Positions 57,150 through 64,000 of a stretch of 64,000 bases of DNA are shown here, piece by piece. The stretch covers positions 62,001 to 126,000 of the forward strand of contig NZ_FNYY01000006.1 of NCBI RefSeq assembly GCF_900109145.1, in the 5' to 3' direction. The stretch's first letter is position 1, and each line of letters starts with the position of its first letter. This DNA is from Marinovum algicola. GTDB taxonomy: Bacteria; Pseudomonadota; Alphaproteobacteria; Rhodobacterales; Rhodobacteraceae. The notes under the pieces are model-generated. The model saw nothing but the letters and a program-made list of their open reading frames with translations. It was not told where the DNA came from and ran no database searches. The position numbers were made by a program, and so were the translations under genes.

Positions 57150-59260
57150 CAATGGCCGCGAAAATCGGCGGAAATACCGGCCGCGGGCTGGCCGCGATGC
57201 TGGTCAATCACACCGTTCTTCTGGCGGTCGGATTGCTCGGGATCGTCGCGATGATGATCCTGCCGGTACCCGCCGTCGTGCTGGATCTCGGCCTGTCATT
57301 TTCCTTCGCCCTGGCGATCCTGGTCTTTGTCATCGTGCTTTTCATCGATGAGCCGCTGGAGTTCTCTTCATTTCCGACCATCCTGCTGGCCGGGCTGATG
57401 CTGCGGCTGGCGCTCAATGTTTCGTCAACCAAGCTGATCATCGGCGAGGGTCACACCGGCACAAAGGCCGCCGGAAATGTCATCGACGGCTTCGCCAGCT
57501 TTATCATGGGCGGCAATTTTGTCATTGGTATCGTTACATTTTGTGTCATCCTTATCGTGAATTTCATGGTCATCACCAAGGGCGCCGCCCGCATGGCCGA
57601 GGTCGGCGCGCGCTTTGCGCTCGACGGCATGCCGGGCAAGCAGCTGGCGATCGATTCCGACGTTTCGGCCGGTGCCATCGATCACGAGACAGCCAAGCGG
57701 CGCCGCGAACATGATCAGCGCGAGACCACCTTCCTCGGCTCGCTCGACGGTGTGTCGAAATTCGTCAAGGGCGACGCGGTGGCCGGATTGCTGATCACCC
57801 TGCTCAATCTTGTTGTCGGCACGGCCAACGGCGTGCTCTCGCATGGCATGGAATTCACCGCCGCCTTGCAGACCTATGCCATCCTGACGGTGGGCGACGG
57901 CCTGGTGACGCAGATCCCGGCGGTGATCGTGTCGATCGGCTCGGCGCTGCTCCTGGCCAAGGGCGGCAACCTCGGCGCCGCCGATATCGCGGTACTCGGG
58001 CAGTTGGGCCGCCATCCCGCGGCTCTGATGGCGGTGGGGATCCTGCAACTGGTCTTTGCTTTGATGCCGGGCCTGCCACTGGCGCCCTTTCTGCTCGGGG
58101 CGGCGCTGTTCATCGCGCTGGGCCTACATCGTTACCGAAAACAGAGCGATGCCGGAGCAGTGCCCGAGGTCGCCGAAGCGCCCGAGGCCGCGCCGGCAAA
58201 ACCGATCGGCGATGTCCTCGCGCTCGACGATATCCACCTCGAATTTGCCAGCGATCTGGTGGACATGGTGCTCGATCCGGCGTCCGGCCTCGACGCGCGG
58301 ATATCCAACATGCGCACCCATATCGCCAGCGCCTTTGGCCTGATCCTGCCGGAAATCCGCCTGACCGACAATGTCACCGCCGACCCGGGCAGCTATATCA
58401 TCCACATCCAGGGCGTCGAACAGGCGCGGGCGCAGGTGCACCCCGATCTGGTTCTGGCGCTGATCCCGCAGGGCGGCTCCGATCTGCCGTCGGGCCGCGA
58501 CGTCGATGAGCCGGTCTATGGCGCGCCGGCGTGCTGGATCAAGCCGGAAGAGCAGGAGGATCTGGCGCTTCGGGGGCTGACCATCGTCACGCCGAACGAG
58601 GTGCTGGCGACGCATCTGCTCGAGGTCATCAAGACCAGTTTCAGCCGGCTCTTCACGCACAAGGCGTTGCGCCGCCTGCTCGACGAAATGGTCAACCTGT
58701 CAGAGCCCGACCGCGCCGAGGCCAACCGCAAGCTGTTCGACGAGATGATCCCCGACCGGGTGCCGATGGACCTCTTGCATCAGGTGCTGAAACATCTGCT
58801 GGAGGAACAGGTCTCGATCCGCAATCTGCCGGTGATCCTCGAAGCCATTGGCGAGGCGCGTAAATTCTCCAATCAGCCCGAGGGGATCTGCGAACATGTG
58901 CGGCAGCGGCTGGGCTTTCAGATCGTCGCCGGGCTCAAACGGCCGGACGGAACGGTGCCGCTGATTCAGCTGGCGCCGGAATGGGAGGACATCTTTGCCA
59001 CCTATCAGGTGGACTCCGATCAGAACACGGTCGATGTGGCGCTGCCACCGGAGGTCTTTGCCAAGCTGACCAAATCCATGGCCGACCAGATCGAACAGAG
59101 CAGTGAAAGCGGCTTTGCCGCCTCGATCGTCACCTCTTCGCGGCGGCGGCGATTCCTGCGCCGGATCGCCCGTGCCAAGGGGTTTCAGACGCCGGTGCTT
59201 TCGTTCGAAGAGCTCGGGCTCGAAGCCAAGCCGATGCTGGTCGGCACCGTCGCCGCATGA
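57146..59260 (+). CDS. flhA: flagellar export gate protein FlhA
   Basis: Main export gate protein. The 704-aa protein has eight membrane helices in its first half, the FHIPEP signature region (LILAGLMLRLALNVSSTKLI; RMAEVGARFALDGMPGKQLAIDSD; RRREHDQRETTFLGSLDGVSKFVKGDAVAG) and a large cytoplasmic C-terminal domain (VIKTSFSRLFTHKALRRLLDEM, APEWED). ATG 57146 is in the coupling overlap with a short upstream reading frame; ATG 57152 or TTG 57113 are other starts. fliR follows by ATGA. Confidence 0.96.
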   Translation: MTMAAKIGGNTGRGLAAMLVNHTVLLAVGLLGIVAMMILPVPAVVLDLGLSFSFALAILVFVIVLFIDEPLEFSSFPTILLAGLMLRLALNVSSTKLIIGEGHTGTKAAGNVIDGFASFIMGGNFVIGIVTFCVILIVNFMVITKGAARMAEVGARFALDGMPGKQLAIDSDVSAGAIDHETAKRRREHDQRETTFLGSLDGVSKFVKGDAVAGLLITLLNLVVGTANGVLSHGMEFTAALQTYAILTVGDGLVTQIPAVIVSIGSALLLAKGGNLGAADIAVLGQLGRHPAALMAVGILQLVFALMPGLPLAPFLLGAALFIALGLHRYRKQSDAGAVPEVAEAPEAAPAKPIGDVLALDDIHLEFASDLVDMVLDPASGLDARISNMRTHIASAFGLILPEIRLTDNVTADPGSYIIHIQGVEQARAQVHPDLVLALIPQGGSDLPSGRDVDEPVYGAPACWIKPEEQEDLALRGLTIVTPNEVLATHLLEVIKTSFSRLFTHKALRRLLDEMVNLSEPDRAEANRKLFDEMIPDRVPMDLLHQVLKHLLEEQVSIRNLPVILEAIGEARKFSNQPEGICEHVRQRLGFQIVAGLKRPDGTVPLIQLAPEWEDIFATYQVDSDQNTVDVALPPEVFAKLTKSMADQIEQSSESGFAASIVTSSRRRRFLRRIARAKGFQTPVLSFEELGLEAKPMLVGTVAA

Positions 59261-60018
59261 GCCCCGAGGCGCTCTTTGATGTGCTGGGCGAGGGGATGCG
59301 GTTTGCCGCGATCGTGTTTTTCCGGATCGGCGCCGTGCTCTCGGTAATGCCCGGTATCGGCACCCGGAGCCTGCCGCTCCGGGTCCGGCTGGCGCTCGCG
59401 ATCTCGCTGGCCGGGTTTTTTGCCGTGCTGCTGTTTGATCCCGCCGTGCCGGTGCCAGACCCGGATGTCGGGCTGCTGGCCAGCGAAACGGTCATCGGCC
59501 TCGCCATCGGCCTGGCGCTGCGCTTCATGATCCTTGCACTGCACACCGCGGGCACCATCGCCGCGCAATCCACGTCGCTCAGCCAGATTTTCGGCACCGA
59601 CGGGGTCGAGCCGATGCCGGCAATCGGTCATGTGCTGGTGGTGGGCGGGCTGGCGCTGATGTTTCTCAGCGGGATGCATCTGCATCTTCTCGCCACTTTG
59701 GCCGGGTTCTATGACGTCTGGCCGATCGGCGCCCGCCCCGCGGCGGGCGACTTGGCCCTCTGGATCGCCGGCCATGTCAGCGAAACCTTTGTCCTGGCCT
59801 TCCGGTTGGCGGTGCCCTTTGTGATCCTGTCGATGCTCTACAACGTGACGCTCGGCGTCATCAACAAGGCGATGCCGCAGCTCATGGTCTCTTTTGTCGG
59901 TGCGCCGGTGATAACCTTGGGCGGGCTCATGCTTCTGGCCCTCAGCGCGCCTTACATGCTGGGCCTCTGGCAGGCGGCGCTGGCACGGTTCCTGAGCCAT
60001 CCGCTTGGAGCCGGCTGA
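59257..60018 (+). CDS. fliR: flagellar export apparatus protein FliR
   Basis: Membrane core of the export gate with FliP and FliQ. The 253-aa protein has about six hydrophobic helices and family blocks RIGAVLSVMPGIGTRSLPLRVRLALAIS, SETVIGLAIGLALRFMI, and LSMLYNVTLGVINKAMPQLMVSFVGAPVIT. ATGA overlap with flhA; flhB starts at its stop. Confidence 0.95.
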   Translation: MSPEALFDVLGEGMRFAAIVFFRIGAVLSVMPGIGTRSLPLRVRLALAISLAGFFAVLLFDPAVPVPDPDVGLLASETVIGLAIGLALRFMILALHTAGTIAAQSTSLSQIFGTDGVEPMPAIGHVLVVGGLALMFLSGMHLHLLATLAGFYDVWPIGARPAAGDLALWIAGHVSETFVLAFRLAVPFVILSMLYNVTLGVINKAMPQLMVSFVGAPVITLGGLMLLALSAPYMLGLWQAALARFLSHPLGAG

Positions 60019-61103
60019 TGTCGTCAGAGACGGAAACCGCCGACAAACCGCATGACCCGACGCCGAAGAAGCTCGACGATGCGCGCAAGAAAGGCGAGCT
60101 GGTCAAATCCTCCGAGGTCAATACGGCGGCGATGTATTTCGGCTTTCTGATCGCCGCGTCGGTCTTCGGCGCCGCGTCGCTGACGGCGCTGGGCCACGCC
60201 ATGGCGCCGCTTCTGGCCCGGCCGCAGGGGCTTGCGCCCGGGGTTTTTGCCGGCGAGGGCACGCGCTTCGCCGGCAAGCTGATCGGTGCCGTGGCGTTGG
60301 CCATTGTGCCCTGGGTCGCCGTGCCGTTCCTGACCGTGCTGACAGCGATCATCGCCCAGCGCAGCCTGGTGTTTGCCGGCAAGAAGCTGGAATTCAAGGC
60401 CTCGCGGATCTCGCCCCTGCGCAATTTCAAGAACAAATACGGCTGGAACGCGCTGTTCGAGTTCTTCAAGAGCGCGGTAAAGCTGGTGATCTATGCCGCG
60501 ATCCTCACCGGTTTTCTGCGCAACAAGAGCGACCTGATCATCGGCGCCATGCAGATGAACGCGGTCCGCGCCATCCTTCTCTGGCTCGAGCTTGCGGCGC
60601 AGCTCTTGGCCATCGTGCTGGCCATTGCGGTGGCCATGGCGGTAATTGATTACCTCTGGCAGTATCGCAGCCACATGGCCAAGAACCGGATGTCGGACAA
60701 GGAAATCAAGGACGAGGTCAAGGATGCCGAGGGCGACCCGCATCTGAAATCGGCGCGGCGCAGCAAGGCGCAGGAGATCGCCTTCAACCAGATGCTCAAA
60801 CAGGTGCCCGAGGCCGATGTCGTGATCGTCAACCCGAGCCATTACGCGGTGGCATTGAAATGGGCCCGCACCGCCGGCGGCGCGCCGGTCTGCGTGGCCA
60901 AGGGGGTGGACGAGATTGCCCTGCGGATCAAGGAGATCGCCTATGAAGAAGGGGTTGCCGTGTACAGCGATCCGCCAACCGCGCGGGCGCTTTTCGCCCA
61001 TGTGCGGCTCGACGCGCAGATCCTGCCCGAGCATTACGCGGCGGTGGCCGTGGCCATCCGCTATGCCGATGCGCTGAGCCGAAAGGCCCGATCATGGAGA
61101 TGA
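60018..61103 (+). CDS. flhB: flagellar export switch protein FlhB
   Basis: Substrate-specificity switch of the export apparatus. The 361-aa protein has the KPHDPTPKKLDDARKKGELVKSSEV start, four membrane helices, and the cytoplasmic domain. The autocleavage motif reads NPSH at residues 272-275 instead of the usual NPTH. ATG at 60018 overlaps the fliR stop. The FliJ-like gene overlaps its end by 10 bp. Confidence 0.95.
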   Translation: MSSETETADKPHDPTPKKLDDARKKGELVKSSEVNTAAMYFGFLIAASVFGAASLTALGHAMAPLLARPQGLAPGVFAGEGTRFAGKLIGAVALAIVPWVAVPFLTVLTAIIAQRSLVFAGKKLEFKASRISPLRNFKNKYGWNALFEFFKSAVKLVIYAAILTGFLRNKSDLIIGAMQMNAVRAILLWLELAAQLLAIVLAIAVAMAVIDYLWQYRSHMAKNRMSDKEIKDEVKDAEGDPHLKSARRSKAQEIAFNQMLKQVPEADVVIVNPSHYAVALKWARTAGGAPVCVAKGVDEIALRIKEIAYEEGVAVYSDPPTARALFAHVRLDAQILPEHYAAVAVAIRYADALSRKARSWR

Positions 61104-61531
61104 GGCATGTGGCGGATTTGCACAAGGTGGCCGAGGCCCGGTTCGAGCGCGATGCGGCCGACCTGCGGCAGTCCTTGGCGGCAGAGGCCCGGCTGACCGC
61201 GGCGCTTGATGCCATCGCGGCCTCGCAGGCGCGCCGGTCCGAGGCGCTGACCGGCGATCTGGCGGTTGCCTTTGCCCAGACCGGTGCGGCGCTCTGGCAA
61301 ACCTGGGCCGAGGCGCGGCGGCGCGAGTTGCTCATGGCGCTGGCCAATCAGCGGGCGGTGACAGAGGCGATCAAGCTCCGCGCCAGAGCCTCGTTCGGCC
61401 GCACCTCGGCGCTCGCGGCGCTGACGGATCAAACCCGCGAGGACATCCGCGAGGACGCCGCCCGGCGCGAGACCGAACGGCTGGTGGAGCTTGAGATGCA
61501 CAGGCGGTGGATGAAGACGCCCGGCGATTGA
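61094..61531 (+). CDS. FliJ-like coiled-coil protein
   Basis: A 145-aa protein rich in Ala, Arg and Glu, predicted nearly all coiled coil, similar in size to the export chaperone FliJ. It has no catalytic motif. It ends the fliL-to-flhB operon. ATG 61094 is the first in frame; ATG 61100 gives an ATGA-type overlap with flhB and is an alternative. FliJ identity is inferred from position and composition only. Confidence 0.6.
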   Translation: MEMRHVADLHKVAEARFERDAADLRQSLAAEARLTAALDAIAASQARRSEALTGDLAVAFAQTGAALWQTWAEARRRELLMALANQRAVTEAIKLRARASFGRTSALAALTDQTREDIREDAARRETERLVELEMHRRWMKTPGD

Positions 61532-61537
61532 CCGCGG

Positions 61538-62026
61538 TCAGACGTCCTGGCGGGCGATATCGGTGATCAGCACGTCCTGCACCAGATCGCCGAAATGGCT
61601 TTGCGCGGTTTCCCGCAACGCCCGCCGCAGCACTTCGAGATTGCGCGAGCTGGTGAAGGTGCCGGTGAAGCCGCCCAGGTTGGCGTGATCGAAAAACACC
61701 TGGAGAAAGGCGTCGCGCAGCTTGGGTTCACGGGAATAGACCTCTTCCGACCGGCCCTCCGGCACCTCGACGCTCAGCGCGATCACCATCATCGAGGCGA
61801 CCCTGGCCTCGCTGACCACCGGCACGATGAACTGATTGTTGAGTTTGATGTATTCGACGTCGGCGGTCGGCGTGGTCTCGTCCGGCGCCGGGTCATGCGC
61901 CGGTGCCATCTCGCCGCAGGGGTTGTCCAACTCGGCGAGGCCGGGCGCGGGCCGAAGCAGGACACCGGCGCCGACTCCGGCACCAATGCCGATCAGGGCC
62001 AGCAGGACTGGCAGGATCTTTCCCAT
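61538..62026 (-). CDS. second FliL-family protein
   Basis: A 162-aa protein with one N-terminal helix (LPVLLALIGIGAGVGAGVLL) and a periplasmic domain with the FliL pattern (VEYIKLNNQFIVPVVSEARVASMMVIALSVEVPEG, RDAFLQVFFDHANLGGF, LEVLRRALRETAQSHFGDLVQDVLITDIARQDV). It differs from FliL at 52651 and is the last gene of the leftward flgG-flgA-flgH operon. Whether it works with stators or with the L/P ring genes beside it is unknown. Confidence 0.75.
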   Translation of the reverse strand: MGKILPVLLALIGIGAGVGAGVLLRPAPGLAELDNPCGEMAPAHDPAPDETTPTADVEYIKLNNQFIVPVVSEARVASMMVIALSVEVPEGRSEEVYSREPKLRDAFLQVFFDHANLGGFTGTFTSSRNLEVLRRALRETAQSHFGDLVQDVLITDIARQDV

Positions 62027-62035
62027 GAGAACACC

Positions 62036-62770
62036 TCAGAATGGCAGAATGACATCAAGTACTTGCTGGCCGATGCGGGGCTGTTGCACGTCGCTGATCT
62101 GGCCCCGGCCGCCGTAGGAAATTCGCGCCGAGGCGATCTTGTCGTAGGTGATCTGGTTCTGACGCGAGATATCCTCGGGGCGGACATAGCCGGTGACGAT
62201 CAGCTCGCGCAGTTCAAAATTGACGCGCACCTCCTGCACCCCCTGGATCGACAGGGTGCCGTTCGGCAGCACCTCGACCACCGTGGCGGCGATCCGCAGC
62301 TCGAGCTTTTCGTTGCGCCTGACCGAGCCGTCGCCGCCGGAACTGGACGCGGAATTCAGGTTGACGGCATTGTCCAGGGTAAAGCCCGGCGGCAGGTCTT
62401 CCGAGAGCCGCTGCGGCAGGCCGAGAAGCTGTGGCACCGCAAGCGATTCAGAGCCATTGCGCCCGCGGTTGGTGGAATTCGAGATTTCGGCGCTTTCGTC
62501 GATCTCGATCACCACGGTGAGGATATCGCCACGTTTGACGGCGCGCCGGTCGCCGAACAGCGAGGCCTGGCCGCCATCCCAGAGCGAGGGCTCCGGCATC
62601 CCCCGCCCGCGGGCGGTCTCGACCGGCAGGCCCGGGCTCAGCATGGCGAAATGCTCGGGCGTTTCCCGCGTGTCGGAGAAGGTCGGCGCACGGCCCAGGT
62701 GATCGAGGCGGGCGCATCCCGGCAGCATGCCAAGCGAGATCGCCACGGCGGCGCAGGTCATTTTCCTCAT
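62036..62770 (-). CDS. flgH: flagellar L-ring protein FlgH
   Basis: Outer-membrane L-ring lipoprotein. The 244-aa protein has a lipobox LPGC (Cys 19) and the FlgH blocks LFGDRRAVKRGDILTVVIEIDESAEISN, PNGTLSIQGVQEVRVNFELRELIVTGYVRPEDIS, and ARISYGGRGQISDVQQPRIGQQVLDVILPF. Follows flgA by 10 bp. Confidence 0.96.
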   Translation of the reverse strand: MRKMTCAAVAISLGMLPGCARLDHLGRAPTFSDTRETPEHFAMLSPGLPVETARGRGMPEPSLWDGGQASLFGDRRAVKRGDILTVVIEIDESAEISNSTNRGRNGSESLAVPQLLGLPQRLSEDLPPGFTLDNAVNLNSASSSGGDGSVRRNEKLELRIAATVVEVLPNGTLSIQGVQEVRVNFELRELIVTGYVRPEDISRQNQITYDKIASARISYGGRGQISDVQQPRIGQQVLDVILPF

Positions 62771-62780
62771 GTCTCGGGCC

Positions 62781-63200
62781 TCATTGACTGACGTTGATGG
62801 TGCCGTCCGGCTGAACGGTGCCGAATAGCGTGGTGCGCGACGACAGGTTCATCACGCGAATCCGGTCGCCCGCGCCGCCGCGGCCCAGCGCCCGGCCATC
62901 GGCAAGGATGCGCAGACCGCCGGAGGTGAAATGCAGGGTGACGATCTGGTTGCGCGTCACCAGCGCGGGCGGGCCGATGTCGCCGGGGCGGATCGGCCGA
63001 CCGGCATAAAGCGTGACGCGGGTTTCCTGACCGATAAGCGCGGCCGGATCGGAAAACGCGCCCGGCACATCGGCGCTGCGCAGCGCCAGATCGGCGGGCG
63101 CAATGACGGTATTGGCGCGCAGGGTCCGGGCCGGCACAACCGTTTCGGACCAGGCGGCGCCGGCGAGACAGAGCAAGAGGATCGCCCAGAGCAGCCGCAT
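62781..63200 (-). CDS. flgA: flagellar P-ring assembly chaperone FlgA
   Basis: Periplasmic chaperone for FlgI assembly. The 139-aa protein has a signal peptide (MRLLWAILLLCLAGAAWS), the SAF-type domain start RTLRANTVIAPADLALRSADVPGAFSDPAALIGQETRVTLYAGRPI, and the C-terminal DRIRVMNLSSRTTLFGTVQPDGTINVSQ. ATG at 63200 overlaps the flgG stop; a GTG one codon earlier is possible. Shorter than enteric FlgA but typical for alphaproteobacteria. Confidence 0.94.
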   Translation of the reverse strand: MRLLWAILLLCLAGAAWSETVVPARTLRANTVIAPADLALRSADVPGAFSDPAALIGQETRVTLYAGRPIRPGDIGPPALVTRNQIVTLHFTSGGLRILADGRALGRGGAGDRIRVMNLSSRTTLFGTVQPDGTINVSQ

Positions 63201-63985
63201 CACCGCACCTGCGTCGTCGCGCCCAACATCTGATCGGCGGCGGAAATCACCTTGGCATTGAGTTCATAGCCCCGCTGCGCCTCGATCAGCTCGGAAATCT
63301 CGCGCACCGCGTCGACAGAACTGTCCTCGAGATAGCCCTGCCGCAGGATGCCCAGCCCGTCCTGGCCCGGGGCCGAGGTGATCGCCGGGCCGGAGGCCTC
63401 GGTCTCGAGAAAGAGGTTCGAGCCCATCGCCTCGAGCCCCTTGGCATTGGTGAAACCGGCCAGGGTGAACTGGCCCAGCAACTGCGCCTCGACGGTGTCG
63501 TTGAAATAGGCATAGACCTCGCCATCGGCATTGATCGAGATGCTGCGTGCGTCCTGCGGGATGACGATATCGGGCACCACGGGAAAGCCGTCCGAGGTGA
63601 CGATCAGCCCCTCGGCCGAGCGTTTCAACCCGCCGTCACGGGTATAGGCGGGCTGGCCCGAGGGCAGGGTGACCTCGAGATAGCCCTTGCCGTCGATCGC
63701 CACGTCAAGATCGCTGCGGGTGGCCGAGAGCGCGCCCTGTTCGAGCTGCACCGACACCGCCGCCGGACGCACCCCGAGGCCAAGCTGCACCCCGGTGGGC
63801 AGGACCGTGCCGTCAGAGGCGCTGACGGCGCCGGCGCGGGCGTATTGCTGATAGTGCAGATCGGCAAATTCGGCGCGCCGCGCGTTGTAGCCGGTGGTCG
63901 ACATGTTGGCGAGGTTCTGCGAAATGGTCTCGACCCGCATCTGCTGGGCGGTCATGCCGGTGGCGGCGATTTTCAGGGCACGCAT
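63200..63985 (-). CDS. flgG: flagellar distal rod protein FlgG
   Basis: Distal rod subunit. The 261-aa protein has RALKIAATGMTAQQMRVETISQNLANMSTTGYNARRAEF at the N-terminus and LIEAQRGYELNAKVISAADQMLGATTQVR at the C-terminus, and is exactly FlgG-sized. AGGAGG ribosome site sits before the ATG (63986-63995 region). Upstream, at the window edge, TAG within the ribosome site region could be the end of flgF, which is not otherwise seen. Confidence 0.96.
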   Translation of the reverse strand: MRALKIAATGMTAQQMRVETISQNLANMSTTGYNARRAEFADLHYQQYARAGAVSASDGTVLPTGVQLGLGVRPAAVSVQLEQGALSATRSDLDVAIDGKGYLEVTLPSGQPAYTRDGGLKRSAEGLIVTSDGFPVVPDIVIPQDARSISINADGEVYAYFNDTVEAQLLGQFTLAGFTNAKGLEAMGSNLFLETEASGPAITSAPGQDGLGILRQGYLEDSSVDAVREISELIEAQRGYELNAKVISAADQMLGATTQVR

Positions 63986-64000
63986 GGCGGCCTCCTATTT

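Overview
The window is about 64 kb of high-GC chromosomal DNA from an alphaproteobacterium, most likely a marine Rhodobacteraceae (Roseobacter group). The evidence is gene content and order: rho-mnmE-mnmG-rsmG-parA-parB in one block, an hrcA-grpE pair, a NADP malic enzyme fused to a phosphotransacetylase-like domain, CtrA-like sites in flagellar promoters, and an alphaproteobacterial flagellar cluster with a MotE-like gene. No mobile element, CRISPR array, tRNA or rRNA was recognised. Nearly all DNA is coding, and many genes are joined by ATGA stop/start overlaps.

Region 1 (1-20.7 kb) is housekeeping: CCA-adding enzyme (cut by the window edge), CoA-type Nudix hydrolase, Hsp33, a second Nudix protein, a response regulator/PP2C phosphatase divergent from an HPt protein, glycerate kinase, a phosphopantetheinyl transferase, a flavin reductase, ArgG, an exported MsrA divergent from a small secreted Met-rich protein, a ribokinase-like kinase, malic enzyme, MutS, GrpE/HrcA, RNase PH, RdgB and HemW.

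Region 2 (20.7-31.3 kb) looks like the chromosomal replication origin. Two perfect 16-bp parS palindromes lie inside the 5' ends of rsmG and mnmG. The parB-parA-rsmG-mnmG-mnmE-rho block is transcribed leftward and maf-aroE-coaE-dnaQ rightward. Between them is the only gene-free stretch over 300 bp (27428-27993), with DnaA-box-like 9-mers and an A/T-rich tandem repeat. SecB follows convergently.

Region 3 (31.3-43.1 kb) holds FxsA, a Tim44-domain protein, MltA, an Smr protein and an MFS transporter, then a polysaccharide locus: Wza-like export lipoprotein, sugar epimerase, initiating sugar-phosphate transferase, a membrane-bound nucleotide-sugar dehydratase, and YjbF/YjbH.

Region 4 (43.2-64 kb) is a flagellar gene cluster: motB, flgE, flgK, flgL and flgI rightward; fliF, fliH, fliN and fliP leftward; fliL, a TM/coiled-coil protein, a MotE-like protein, motA, a 677-aa periplasmic protein, flhA, fliR, flhB and a FliJ-like protein rightward; then flgG, flgA, flgH and a second FliL-like gene leftward. 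FliG, FliM, FliI, FliO, FliQ, the rod proteins and flagellin are not in the window. CtrA-like TTAA-N7-TTAA sites (7 of 8 consensus bases) sit before motB, before flgE and between fliF and fliL, consistent with cell-cycle or CtrA-dependent control.

The best leads are the MotE-MotA-677 aa periplasmic module (a possible MotC-like stator accessory), the exported MsrA beside a secreted Met-rich protein, parS sites overlapping the mnmG translation start, and the origin itself.
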